A stretch of 64,000 bases of DNA from Sarcocystis neurona (taxonomy: Eukaryota > Apicomplexa > Conoidasida > Eucoccidiorida > Sarcocystidae), in assembly GCA_000727475.1 (NCBI GenBank), contig KL647291.1:1285562-1349561 (forward strand). The letters are read 5' to 3'. The position numbers were made by a program, and so were the translations under genes. Each line of letters begins with the position of its first letter. The first letter of the stretch is position 1. The notes under the pieces are model-generated. The model had not been told where the DNA came from. It searched no databases and was given only the letters and a program-made list of their open reading frames with translations. Below, in pieces: positions 1-11,600 of this stretch.

Positions 1-534
1 GCGTGACTGTCTTCTGCCGTCAGCATCGGGAAGGCGTGTCGTCTTGTGCGGGCGATGTTGCGTCCTGCGTGCGTCCTCTTCAGCGTAGTGTATATGTGTA
101 TATATCGGGGCCCGTAGAATGCGCAGCAGACAGAGAAAGACGTGTGTGCCGCTGCATAGGTGTGTGTATATTCACACACGAGAGTGTCCGAGTACACAGG
201 TGTAAAACTGGTGTTTGTGTTTCTCTGGTGCGACCGTCCCTTCATGTGCACGGTACGCTTGTGTTAGTAGTTATGGTGTCCATTTGTGTGTCTGCGTACG
301 TGTCTACGCGTGGGTATCGATATACTTAGCCAGAAAGAAGACAGCGTTGTCTCCTGACGGTCAGTGGGCTTCACGTAGGTGCGTACGCATGGGTGTCGAT
401 ACACCCAGCCAGAAAGAATACAGCTGTCTCTCCTGTCAGTCTTCTTCATATATGCACGACTGCGCCCGTAGAAAGTGGTTGAAAACGGATGTGAAGGGCA
501 GCAACATAGATGCGCATGGGTGTGATACGTGCAG
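1..534. other. Left edge, probable PA28 intron
   Basis: This stretch lies directly upstream of the first recognisable PA28 exon. It is T/G-rich with many short TA and TGTG runs, and I see no segment resembling the expected preceding PA28 helix-2 region. The most likely reading is intron sequence, with the upstream PA28 exons outside the window. Confidence 0.4.
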
Positions 535-1866
535 CCGCGTGGAAGAGAGCGCATTCAATTTGTACGACACGGTGATGAAGTACTTTCTCGCTCGAGCCAA
601 GCTGTGCAGCAAGTTGGTCAAGTACCCGAACACGATGGACTACCAGATGGCGATTATCGAACTCGACAGGAAGGTATTTTCCTCTCTTTTTCCATCCCTT
701 TGTGCTTGTCGTCGTCGGCGTTTCGCTGCCCATACGTGGAGACCTACGAAACATGAATTTTCTCTGCGGCCTGGACCGCTGTAAATGTTGTGTGCGCATC
801 TCCGTATGTTCCATAGTTGCATACGAAGGTTATACATATATACATACATACTATATATATGTATATGTATACGCATATATCTGCATACGACGACGTACGC
901 ATAGATGTATTTGTCGGCCCACGTTCATGTATATCCATGAGTTCCGCTCTGTCTCTGTCTCTGGTTTGTGCATAATCACACAGACGAAAGTAGGTGTTCG
1001 CGTCGGTGTCGAGATCATGTGTGTACGCACAGAAAGGTCTTTCGTCCCTGTGAATGTACGTCTGTCGACTATCCGGGAAGAGAAGGGGGCTGCCTACAGG
1101 CCATGCTTTACTTCTCATTCGCTGCTTGTTCACTACGTTTGCTGCTGTCTGATTATTTGGGACCGCGCATAGCAGTTGACAGTCTCCCGTCTCTGCCTGT
1201 GCGTGTGACTGTTCTATTGACGGAGATTTCTTTACAGGCTTGTGGCTACGGATTTACGGTTGCGTACTTCTATGCTGCGCTTCTTTATAGGCTTGTGGCT
1301 ATGTGTTTACGGTTGTGGACGCCTATGCTGCACTTCTTTCGGGGCTTGTGGCTGTGGGTTTACGGTTGTGTACGCCTATGCTGCTCTTCCTTATAGGCTT
1401 GTGGCTACGGATTTACCGTTGTGTGGTGTGTGTTGGGGATCAAATGTGGATATGAGTTGTGGAGCATCCACTTTTATCGGGGTAGCTGTGTGCTGTTGCT
1501 GCTGATAGAAACGCTGCTGCACGAGGATGCTGCGGGTGTTGTCTGCTGCCGCTGCTTCAGCCGTTTTGCTGCGTCGGGTGTTAATTCTCAGGGGCGGAGT
1601 TGTGTGTGCGCAGTTTCCTCAACTCGCAACCGAGGGGTGTGTTCGCTTCGTAGCTGTTCCTCTGCTGCAGTCCTTTGCTGTTCCTGCTGGCGTTCTTTGC
1701 TGCCGCTGTCGCGTGTGAACAGGAGTGGATCCACCTGAAGATAACGAAACTGGACCTGCGCAACAATTATATCATGCTTTACGATTTGATATGCAAAAAC
1801 TGGCAGAACGTCGTTGCCCCCAAAGGCAGGCATTACACCACGAGCCAGGCGTCACTCATGTACTGA
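535..1866 (+). CDS. Proteasome activator PA28/REG subunit, 3' end (two exons)
   Basis: PA28/REG subunits form a heptameric ring that docks on the 20S proteasome alpha ring and opens its gate. Exon 535-673 follows a CAG acceptor and encodes AFNLYDTVMKYFLARAKLCS and then KLVKYPNTMDYQMAIIELDRK, the family's third helix and activation-loop region. It ends in phase 0 at a GTATTT donor. Exon 1723-1866 follows AACAG and resumes in phase 0 with EWIHLKITKLDLRNNY, LYDLICKNWQNVV and a TGA stop. The protein ends in tyrosine, as PA28 C-termini commonly do; that tail is the proteasome-docking element in the family. The 1049-bp intron holds a 53-bp tandem repeat. The N-terminal half lies to the left of the window. 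Single-subunit PA28-gamma-like proteins are the usual apicomplexan form, so that assignment is favoured, but the subtype is inference. Confidence 0.9.
1237..1424 (+). repeat. 53-bp tandem repeat in the PA28 intron
   Basis: About 3.5 copies of a 53-bp unit start at 1237, 1290, 1343 and 1396. Each begins GGCTTGTGGCT and carries GTTTACGGTTG followed by CTATGCTGC. The copies differ at a few positions. Because 53 is not a multiple of three and the repeat sits between two well-placed splice sites, it is intronic. Confidence 0.9.
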
Positions 1867-2628
1867 TGTGGTGTGCGTGCACTTTAATAACTGCCCCTAA
1901 TCCTGTTGCTGCGACGGCCACGGCATCGATTGGCACCGGTGCTGCGGCAGCCACGCGCTGGGGCAGCTGCTGGTGTTGCTACAACGGAGAAGGGGTGCTA
2001 CCTCTGAACTTGCACCAGCGAGTACATAGCTGTTTGTCCGTCTGCTGTCACTGCTGCCACAAGGCCTACAGATGTGTCCTAAGCAGCAGCAGCAGCGACA
2101 ACGGCCTCTGTTTTGCAGCGGTTGCTGCCGCGTTGAGAACACGCTGCTACTCTTGCCGGGGTGCAGCAAGCTCGCTACTCCTTCTGTGCTTTGTAATAGG
2201 ACGAGAACCAACTTTGGGGTCAACAGGAGCTGCTGCTGCGGTGACGTCATCGTAAATCGCCGCCTTCGGTGTACTATTTTATAAGCGAGTTGCAGCTTTT
2301 GCAGCAATGCATGTCTCCGGCTGGCGGCTCCCGCTGACGCAGATGCGAACTGACGTGGCCACTACTGAAACAGCAGGCGCTGGTTGAGCGTCGAACAATC
2401 TTCTTTCTCTTGCTGTGTTTTCTGCTGCCGTTTTTGCTCCTGCTGGGGATTTGATCGTGCAAGAGAGTGCTCCTGCTGCGGCTCTTCGTACCGGTAGGGG
2501 TACGCAAGTACAGTGGCCGAGTGCGCGTGCAGAGGAGAGGGGGAGCAATAGCTGCAATGGGGGAACGTGTCATGTGTGAATACATACATATGCACCTCTT
2601 TCGTACGCAGTAAAACGCTCCGCTGCAG
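1867..2628. other. Spacer downstream of PA28
   Basis: This spacer holds the PA28 3' UTR and beyond. It contains GCTGCTGC-type triplet patches near 1900-2260 and no recognisable protein. Several frames are open on both strands because of the triplet composition, and none shows a convincing start, splice sites or domain. Confidence 0.4.
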
Positions 2629-2753
2629 AAGGACCAGATGCTACCGGGCGCCTAGCAGCTGCTGGTGCTGTTGTAGCGCACGCAACTGCGCTTTTCTTCG
2701 CGAACGAGTCGCCGGATTTCTCCGTGCGTCTGGAGACGCTGGCAACGTACATA
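2629..2753 (+). CDS. Candidate internal exon, unknown protein
   Basis: After a CTGCAG acceptor the plus frame reads EGPDATGRLAAAGAVVAHA and then NESPDFSVRLETLATYIR. It looks like an ordinary folded segment with no homopolymer. The downstream border is unclear: GT dinucleotides follow within the TACATACGG stretch but none is a strong donor. The opposite strand is also open here. It could belong to the same gene as the terminal exon at 3586-3785, but the phase link is unproven. Confidence 0.3.
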
Positions 2754-3248
2754 CGGACGGATGCATGTACACGCGTAGTGTCTACGTAGACACTTTATGT
2801 GCGGCGAGGTTCGTGAGCCAGTGTGTTGTACACCGGGGTATGTATGCATGCCCACTGTGTCATAGTTTGTGTTCCGAGATTTAACTCGTGTCAGTTTTCC
2901 TTCGCAGCTTGGGCGCGATCGTGACTAGCGGAGCGCTGGATACATTCCTCTCTCTACGTAGATACTCTGTGCATGTATCTCTACGCCTGTGTGTATGTCC
3001 GTGCTACATTTGTGTTGTGTGTTCCCGTGTATACATGTTACATGTGTGCGTATTTGCATACGCATCACGTGCGCGGCTATCCTCCCTGTGTAGCGGTCCC
3101 GTTCTACGTAGACGTGTAGACGGTGTGTGGGCATATACGTACGTTTGTGGGTTGAAGAGCGTTCTCTGCTGTCTTCACTTCTGACGGACGCTGCTCACGT
3201 GCGTGTACTTCTTTGTGGCCCAGGGCATATTCGTATACGGATATCCGT

Positions 3249-3273
3249 ATATGTGTGTGTGTGTGTGTGTGTG
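3249..3273 (+). repeat. (TG)n microsatellite
   Basis: This is an uninterrupted TG run between two TATA-containing flanks. It is non-coding. Confidence 0.9.
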
Positions 3274-3585
3274 CGCCGCGTGTGTATGTATATGTGCTAC
3301 TGCCTTTTTATAGCGGTGTAGGCATTCGTGGTTTCGTCTGTACATCTTCATTATACACGTGGCTGCACACGTGTGTACCATTCCATCCATTTGGGGTAAG
3401 CGAAGAGTGCATTGTATGCAGAGAAGACACTCGCCACTCCGTAATGCGTTCGCGACGCTTTTGTCTGCGTTGTTTTTCATATAAAGGAATACTCGCGCAG
3501 ACACGCTTGTATACTTGTCTTTGCTTGTATCAGCGTTTATAGTCTCGCTCGTACAGGTGTCTGCCGCGTACGGTTGCTGTTCCAG

Positions 3586-3785
3586 TGACCTACGACTCTG
3601 CACTGCGAGACAAAAGACTGCAGACTGCGGGTCGTCAGGCGACCCCTCTCACCTCTTCTTTCTTCGGTATACGAGCCGCAGCAGCAGGACAGGGAAGCGA
3701 CTCAACGCTAGTACGCGCCGGATTAGCAGCAGCGAGAGCGCCCAGAGGCAGAGGACAGCGATACTTGTCTGTGACGGCAGAGTAA
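3586..3785 (+). CDS. Candidate terminal exon, unknown protein
   Basis: A pyrimidine-rich stretch ending TTCCAG precedes a frame that enters with two bases and reads TYDSALRDKRLQTAGRQ, then SSFFGIRAAAAGQGSDS, and ends in RGRGQRYLSVTAE followed by tandem stops TAATAA. The C-terminal third is rich in Arg and Gly. I recognise no domain. The upstream exon is not identified; the segment at 2629-2753 is a possibility. Absence of stop codons alone is weak support over 66 codons, but the splice site and the double stop add weight. Confidence 0.4.
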
Positions 3786-3789
3786 TAAG

Positions 3790-3888
3790 ATGCAGCTGGA
3801 GCGAGATTGCTTGAGCTCCATGGCAGGCATCAGCGGTATGAAGGGCAGTCGCACCAGCAGCAGCTACAGCAGCGGAGAGCCCGTATAC
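3790..3888 (+). CDS. Candidate first exon, unknown protein
   Basis: An ATG at 3790, right after the tandem stops of the preceding exon, opens 33 codons beginning MQLERDCLSSMAGI. The run is Ser-rich and ends in phase 0 at a strong GTGAGT donor (3889). No downstream partner exon was found, so it could equally be 3' UTR of the preceding gene. Confidence 0.2.
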
Positions 3889-4392
3889 GTGAGTCATACG
3901 GTATATAAGCAGCCTCAGCTAAGAGAGGTTAATGCGCAGAAGAGGCGCTGCTTAAAGTACGCACGGGAAGAGCTTCTGATCTTTCTGTGGACAACTCGGA
4001 AACTGTCGCAAAATCACTGCGTTTATGCCTAACTTGTGTAAAGAACACATGTCCGCAAACATGTTTGGGAACTCTCCGTTCACATCTGTATACATTTACA
4101 AACATATGGGAACACTGCACTCACACACGTACATATATATATATATATATGGGATCACCTGTGGGGAGATAACTGAGAGCACTAGGTATATGCACGGACG
4201 CGTGTGTACAGCAGTGGTGTTCACCGGGATAGAAAGACTTGTGCACGCACGAAGCATGTATATATATATATATATACATGCTTCGGGACGCACGTGAAGG
4301 AGACATTCAAGGAGATAGTGGAAATTACCAGTCGTTTACCAGGTGCCTCTACACGAAACACATGCGAAGGAACGCCACAAGTTCTTGTGGGA

Positions 4393-4423
<31 letters not shown>

Positions 4424-6680
4424 TCTGGTGGGATATATACGGAAAACTTCTTGCGCGGGCGCGCAGCAAGTGATTGCATGGTGCACGCAGAGGACGCGTG
4501 TAGAACCAGAAAGGCCTCCTACTTCCGAGTGAAATCATGCGTGACGTACGTAGGGACATCCCTATAAGGGCGTACGTAACATTGGTGTACTCAGGGTAAG
4601 CCGTTATGTCAGGTAAACAGGCGCGTGAACTGTCACATCAACAAAATTTCCTCTCCGTGCAGCAACACTGGCGACGCGGCACGCTTGGAAGGGAATTCGG
4701 TCAATGCATGCACTGTACGTTTGCGTACACACGTATGTATATATATATATATATGTATATATTTTTACGCACATGAAACAGATGAACTGTCGGCATCTTT
4801 GCGGTGGCAGATAGATAATGGAGATCCACAAGAGTTATCCAAGGAATAACTGACACGGTTGGTGGCACTGCTCTTGTACGCACGACGAGCGTGCTTCGCA
4901 GGGACACGGCCAGATTTCTGAACCGCAAACTTCATGTGTACCGAGGTGATAAACCGCATCCTCTACAGGTGTGTGCGGAAAAAGGTCGTTTAAGATGATC
5001 TGTACATGTCTACCTTTCAGAGAAATCACACATACAACTTAGACGTGTAACTCTGTCACTGTGAAGTGCTTGCTGGGAAACGACAACACTTCAGCGCAGC
5101 GTAGAATTTTCCGTGTCGACACACGGGTGTAAGTACCTCTATGCGTATGCGTATATTTCTGGTGCGCAACGGATTTGCTTGCCGAGTCCCTCGACGATGG
5201 CGATAGACGTGTAGAACGGGTCCCAGCACATCATAATCGAGTATGGCCCACCGGACCAGAAACCTTTCCGTTTGATTGAGTAAAATAGTGTTTAGAAGAG
5301 AGAGCTAGGGGTGAAGAGATAACACGATGAAGACGAGATGTCGCCACCATCTCTTCGATTGAAAGCAGACATTTGTCTGTGTGGGGAAAATGACACTGAG
5401 CGCCACGCATTCGTTGTAAGTGCAAGGCTGCAGGGGAAAGTGTACACACAAGAAGTGGGAAGTGGGGGGAGGCGAGTACCTACGGGAGCGACAGGACGAT
5501 TGAAAGCAGAGGTGCAGCGCTATACAGTAATAATCGTGGAAGACAAACGACCCAGAGTACGAACAAAGAGATGTGCGTCCGTATAACAGAAGAACGAGAA
5601 CGGAAGAAAACTACACACGTTAGTGAAAACGTGTAAAATTTGAGCTGTCCAGTGGTGCGTGTACTGAAGTGACGGAAAAACAGTTGTTGGTACATGTGCA
5701 GCAGAACTGGGAGCCGTGGACTGGAATGATGACCTGGGAGAAGAAATAATTTCAGACTCTCAGCCTATTTATATGCCAGAAAATAAGTTGACATCTGCTC
5801 TGGTGGAGATACGTTTTTGTGGGGCGAGGGACCACGGTGTCAAGGGGAAAGCCGACGAACAACAGCAGTCCACCGGTCGATTGCTATGGCTGCACACTGC
5901 AGCTGTGTAGACACACAACACATAAGTAGGTGCGTGCAGATGTGTATCGGTAAAGAATGTGAATGTATCCAGGGTTTTGCTTGGATGTGAGGAGCACGTA
6001 CATACAAGTGGTCTCATACAAGTGTACTCATATATATATATATATATATATGTGCCGGACATGTGTATATATATACGTATGCAGACATAAGTGTTAAATA
6101 GGCGAGAAGAGGGTTGTGTGGGTAATCCACTTGTATCGAATATGTTCGTCGGTGATCCTGACCCAGATTTACAGATGCGAAGCCTGTGAATGTATACTAA
6201 TATATACACGCCTAGACACATGGGTCTGGCGGCTATCAAGCACGGGTATCTCAGTATGTACCCCTGCTCACACGTGTAAATATTAAGCTAGTACCTATAG
6301 ATAGCAACGTTTATACGTATCTCTGTTTCCTTAGAATATAACCTCGTACGCTCTAAGAAAAAACCAGACAGCTGTCTGTTGTCATGTATTGGTGTATATA
6401 TATACCTGTATACGCAAATAGGTTTGTGCCTATACTTACTTCTTCTGTACGTATCTCTATGTACCTATTTTTCACTCACTTAGACATCTGTCTACCCGTG
6501 TCTACATATAAGAGAGGATTCATTTGTAGGCTGCACACATGTGTATGCGTGGAAAAACTTGTAGCGTGTAGAAGTAACTGCCCTTCACTCTAACATACGT
6601 ACACACGTATGCATATCCGTGCGCGTACGGATGAGTGAACGGCGACATAGGATGAGAAGGAGAAAGTACCACCTGCAGGT
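3889..6680. other. Intergenic, TA-rich, no gene recognised
   Basis: This stretch is dominated by long (TA)n tracts near 4130, 4258, 4398, 4738 and 6028. Short frames such as the plus frame at 5338-5586 are open, but none has a recognisable motif or convincing splice sites. Confidence 0.5.
4250..4285. repeat. Perfect 36-bp palindrome around (TA)n
   Basis: CGAAGCATG, then an alternating TA core, then CATGCTTCG form a perfect inverted repeat. It may form a cruciform or a transcript hairpin. No function is evident. Confidence 0.8.
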
Positions 6681-6737
6681 GCGTTGACTTGCCTTCGCCT
6701 TCTGCTGTTGCCGATAACTGCAGCTGCATTTACGCAT

Positions 6738-6738
<1 letters not shown>

Positions 6739-6771
<33 letters not shown>
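6739..6771 (+). repeat. (TG)n microsatellite
   Basis: An uninterrupted TG run of about 16 units lies just upstream of a CTG-rich block (6880-6935). Confidence 0.9.
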
Positions 6772-6772
<1 letters not shown>

Positions 6773-7342
6773 GCCTCGCTGCTGCTGGGACAATAGCTGC
6801 AGTGCCAGCGCGCGAATCAATCCTTCTGCCAACTGTGCTGCCGGTCTTCTCTCGTGCTACTGCTGACGATCGTCTCTTCTACTCCTACTGCTGCTGCTGC
6901 TGCCAGTCTTCTCTTCTGCTGCTGCTGCTGCAGGAACGTGTTGTCGTCGTAGGTGCCGGGCAGCTACGCTGTCTAGATGCCCTGTTGTTGCTGCTCCGGC
7001 TGCCGCTTGCCGTCGCTGAATTCTGCTGCTGTCATCGACGTGGTCGACAACCGCTTCACCATAAATCGAGCACTTTACTGTCGATCTTGTGGCTACTGGC
7101 GCTTTTGCGGTTGATCTGACTTCCGTGTAGCTGCTGCGCCCTTGCTTGTAGCTGCAGCTCGTGTGTCTGAGCAGCCGTTGCAGGCACTGCATGCATCGCA
7201 TGCGCGAACAAGACACACTGTCGACACTATACTCTTACTACTCGTACTGCTCCTACTACTACTGTCGCTGCTCTTCTTCCTCTCCTTTTCATTCTCCGGA
7301 CTTCTTTACATTCGGTTTTCCATCTCGTGTTTCTTCTTCTCT

Positions 7343-8195
7343 TTATTCTTTCTTCTCGCCCTCGTTAGCAACAGCAGGAGCCGCGGGACCGCCTACGAGG
7401 TTCAGCAGCGTGGGAGCACTGCTTCTTCTCCGTTGCTTTCGTTCGGTGTGTAATCTTGCTGCTCTTCTTCTTTTCCCCCCACACAACTCCTTAATACCCA
7501 ACACGCAGATTTCAAGGAATTTCTTGCTGCTTTCACCATTGCACACACTTCCCCTGCAGAAGCCGAGACAGGTCACCACACTTGCTCCTGACTGCTGCTG
7601 TTGCCCGAGCTTTGTAGAGACAGCAGAAATTTTGGAAGCAGACTCAAGTGCTTTACTGTTGCTTTCATACTTGCTGCCACTGGTTGCCGTGCTCGCCATT
7701 GTTACCTGATACGCAGCTCCGCCAGGTCTGAGTGTGTGGGGCGACGGCAGCTGCAGCTGCAGCTGCTGTGCCGCCCGCTCCTAGTCCTCCTGCGACCGAC
7801 TGCTCTGCTAGCTGCAGCTGCTGCAGCTGCTGCTGAATGCTGTTCCGTCTCTGACTGACGCTGCGGCGCCTGCCACTTCTTGCTGCTGACAGCCGGTGCT
7901 GCCGCTGACCAGTGCGGCCGCTGCTTCTGACTGCTGCTGGTGCTTCTTCTTCTGACTGCTGCTGCTGCGGCGGTCTTACGCTTCCCTGCTGCTGCGGTGG
8001 TCTTACGGTTCTCTGTGCGTCCGCTTCCTTCATCTGAGCCGTTGACGGCGGTGCCGGCATACAGAACTTTCTCTTCTGAGCAGGCAGCTGCAGCGGTAGT
8101 GCACCCTGCGTAGTGTTACTGCTCCTTCTGTTTGTGTTCGCGCAGCCGCATCTAACACGTGTATCTGCCTGGCAACACCGCGGCGTTCTTTCCAC
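7343..8195 (-). CDS. Candidate minus-strand gene, Gln/Ala-rich, unknown
   Basis: Reading leftward from 8195, a 176-codon frame carries Arg, Gln and Pro-rich sequence (paired PPQQQ motifs, a QQQLQQLQLAEQS stretch and an Ala run). It overlaps at 7665-7699 a second frame that starts MASTATSGSKYESNSK and continues to 7343. A GTAACA donor-like site at their junction could join them. No domain is recognised. The plus strand here is CTG-rich and open as well, so strand and existence are uncertain. Confidence 0.25.
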
Positions 8196-8647
8196 CTGTA
8201 TGTTTACCTATGTGAGTATCTATCCATTTCTCTACTTGGCTTCTTTCACACTTGCGTGTCTCCGTACACCTGTGTAGGGGTATAACGGGGTGTCTGTACA
8301 CCTGGATGTCGACCCACGCGTGTCCTGATATGTACATATCTGCGCACACATACACGTATATATGCACGTGTGTACCCATATCTACGCACACATATGTATA
8401 TACATGTATATATGTGTATATACATATATACGTATATATATGCACACGTACATATGTATGTGTATCCGTGCACGTTCGTACATGTATATACTTCGACGGC
8501 TTGTCAGCTGGCGTTGCTTGGGAGCTGCGCTGCAGTGCCTGTCTCTGCACCAGCTGCTTCCCATCTGTCTTCTTCCTCTGCCTGTTCAAGAGCGCTGCTC
8601 TGTGGGGACAGCGAGGCAGCAGTTGCTGCAGCAGCAGAGGCGTCACA

Positions 8648-11600
8648 ATGACGCTGGCGTGCGCGTGTGCTGCTTCTTTTCAAGCGACGTGTGACACTGT
8701 AACCCGGCCGACAGCGCATGGCTTCTCCTTTTCTTATATCTTGCCCTTGTCTGCTAATGCGACGCCTCCGCTACCTGTTGCTGGGTCTACTCACAGACGT
8801 TTGACAAGCGCCAGGACAGGAACCCCCCTCCGTTCCCTCAGCATTCTGCTGCAGCCGCTGCTGCCGGCGACTCACTTCCCACCTCCCGCTGCTGCGTGTC
8901 GTGCTGCTGCATCTGCTGCTGGCGCCAACCCTGCTGTTGCTTGTACTACTGCTGTTGCTGCTGCTCCTCCCGCTGCAGCATCTGGTGCCATTCTGACCCC
9001 TCCACACCGTCCTCTAAGTTCCGCTGGGCCTCCCACCGCTGTCCTCGCCTTGGCCGCTGTCAGAACGTCTGCTGCTGCCTTCCGTGCACTTACAGCGGCA
9101 GGTCGATCGCCTCAGGCTGCATCCCGCGTTCCTGCTGGTGGCTCTCCAGCTGCATCTGCTGCCGCGTTAGCTGCAGCTGCTGCCGTTTGTGGCAACTGTG
9201 CTGCCGAAGCCCGAGTCTCGCCCCACGCTCGTTGTTTCTCCTCTCGGCGCTTCAAAAGCGTGAAGGCGCACACGCATCGCGTGCTGCTGCGGGCTGCCTG
9301 CGACTACAAGAAGCAGCAGCTTCTCCAGCAGCGTTCGCCTCCCTACCAGCGGGAGCTGTTCCTCTGCCAGACGCAGAAGCAACGGCTGCATCAGCCGCAG
9401 CCGCAGAAGCTGTCCCTCTCTCTTGCCGCTGTTGCTGAAACTGCCAGAAATAAAGCAGTGGCAGCAGAAACTGACACTGCAACAGCGGGGGAGAGGGCAG
9501 CAAGAGAGCCGCATGGAAGAAGTGGCACAGCAGCAGATGGAGCAGAAGCAGCAGCGGATGCGCGGACGAGCGACAGCGTGGTGCTGTGGTCTGCCTCCGT
9601 GGCTTCTGCTGCCAGGAGAAAACTTCTCCTTGCCGCTCCTGCATGCGCAAATATATTTAAGTATGCTGCGGCTCCCGTCGCTGCTGCTCCGCTGCCTTCC
9701 TCCCCACCGCTGCTATTCCACCGTTCAACTGCAGCGCCTGCAGCAGCAGCGGCAGACGCCGCTGCGGCAGCGGCCTTTCGCAGACGCTGCGCCCCGCTAG
9801 GCCAGAGCCTGCGGAAAATGAAGAGTTTCGAACTTGCTGCTGCTCTTAACACGTATGCTCAGGTGTACGTACGCCGCCCTGCGCTTCTGTGGGCTGCGCT
9901 TGTCAACGAGGCTGCTCGGCGAAGGCCCTACGAATTCGCTGCCGCTGAAGCTGCCTGGCTCCTGCATGCATTCGCGACGGCAGCAGTGAAAGCAGAAACT
10001 ACGCATGAAACTGCCGCTGCTTCTGCTGCGCCAGAGAAAACAGCTAGCGAACGCTGTTTCCGGCTAGCTGCTACCTCCCCCACAGAGTACCACAGCAGCA
10101 GCAACGGTAGCCCCAGCAGTAGCACCGCTGCCGGAAGCAACAACAGCAATCGCGGAAGCAGTGGCAGCGGCTGCGACACCGGCAGCAGCTGCGACAGCGG
10201 CAACAGCGACTGCAGCAGCAGTTGTCGCTACAGTAACAGCAGCAGGAGCATCGACGGGGATCGTGATAAAAGCAACCCCTGCAGCATGTCTGACAGAACC
10301 ACCTGCGGGACGAGGCAAGTGCCTCTTCCTCCGCTACCTTTCTTGCGGGCGTTGGTTGAGAGAATCTGTGTTGGCTATAGAGAACTTGCTGCTGCAGATG
10401 CGGTGCGCGCTTTACATGCAGTCGCTGCATTAGACATTGTAGACGTGCGCCTACTGAAGACCCTGCTGCCGCTACTGTCGCAGCAGCTGTATGTGGTGTC
10501 GCATGAGGAGCAGCAGCCACTGCAGCAGCAGCACCTCGGGGCTTCACCGCAGCAGCAGCACCGAACGTTGCAGTTGCTGCTGCATGCGTTAGCGCTGCAG
10601 AAGCTCCACGTTCCTTCGCTCGCTGACTACGCCGCGCGCGTCATTGCAGCCCACATAGCTGCCTGGCTCGCGCATGCGAAGAGACTGCGAGAGCACCGGA
10701 ATCGTGCAGCAGCCGCAGGAGCAGCACCTGCAGCAACCAGACTCGCTCCTGCAGCAAAACGAGCAGCACGAACAACAAGAGCAGCAGGAGGAGCGCCAGC
10801 AGCGGAAGACGCCGGAGCAGCAAGTCTTTGTAGAAAGACAGCAGACACCTGCGTCTCTTCTGCGCGACCTAAGTATATCTTTCGGCTGCCGCGTGACACG
10901 CAGGACGGTGGTGGAGCAGCAACGGCAGCAGGGTGCTTGTGGGGTTCTGCTGCTTCAGCTGTTGCGATGGAAGAGAACGAGGTGCAGCAGCTGCTGCCCA
11001 GACCCCACAGGTTGGTGTCTGTGCTTGAGTCGCTGGCTGAGCTGCGCTGCCGACATGAGCCTCTAATCGCAACAACGCTGCAGCTGCTGCTCACCGTCAT
11101 CCCGTCTCCCCACGACTACCGTGCGCCTTCCCCTACCTGCTGCTTCTTCGACTTGGCTGCTGCAGAAGCAGCCTGCGGCTACAGCCTAGCAGCGCGTGCC
11201 TCTCTCTTTCAGGTTGACCAGCTGCTGCAGGCTGCGCAGCAGCAGCGCAGCCGACTCGCATGCACTCTTGCGGGTGCTTCTGCTGCACCACCGCCAGCTT
11301 CCCAACAACAGAAGCAGGAGCAACCGCTGCTGTGGAATCAAGAGTCTCAGCCTGCCCGGCTTCGCAGGAGCGGCACCGCAAGTGGCTCTGCTCCAATGCA
11401 GTGCAAGCATTCTGCTGCTGTTCGAAGTCCTCCTCATGGTGGTCTTCCGACGTTTCCTGCTGCTTGTCCTACGTCTATTGATTCTGATGGTGGCAGCTCT
11501 GCTGCTGTCGCCGCACCATCCAGTAGCGTCCCACTGACTGCTGTCTCTGCTCTTGGTGCTGCCTCTCCTCCTCCTCCACCGGCCGACGCAGCACCCACAT

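Noticed and set aside
3360..3500. C-x2-C ... C-x2-C zinc-finger-like peptide (EECIVCREDTRHS, FCLRCF)
   Set aside because: The frame is short, no splice sites frame it well, another frame of the same DNA is equally open, and no known finger matches the spacing.
8252..8647. 5' extension of the 8.6-kb giant frame
   Set aside because: It translates a TA/TG tract as Tyr/Ile/Cys/Thr and includes several internal Met codons; the ATG at 8648 has better context and starts ordinary sequence.
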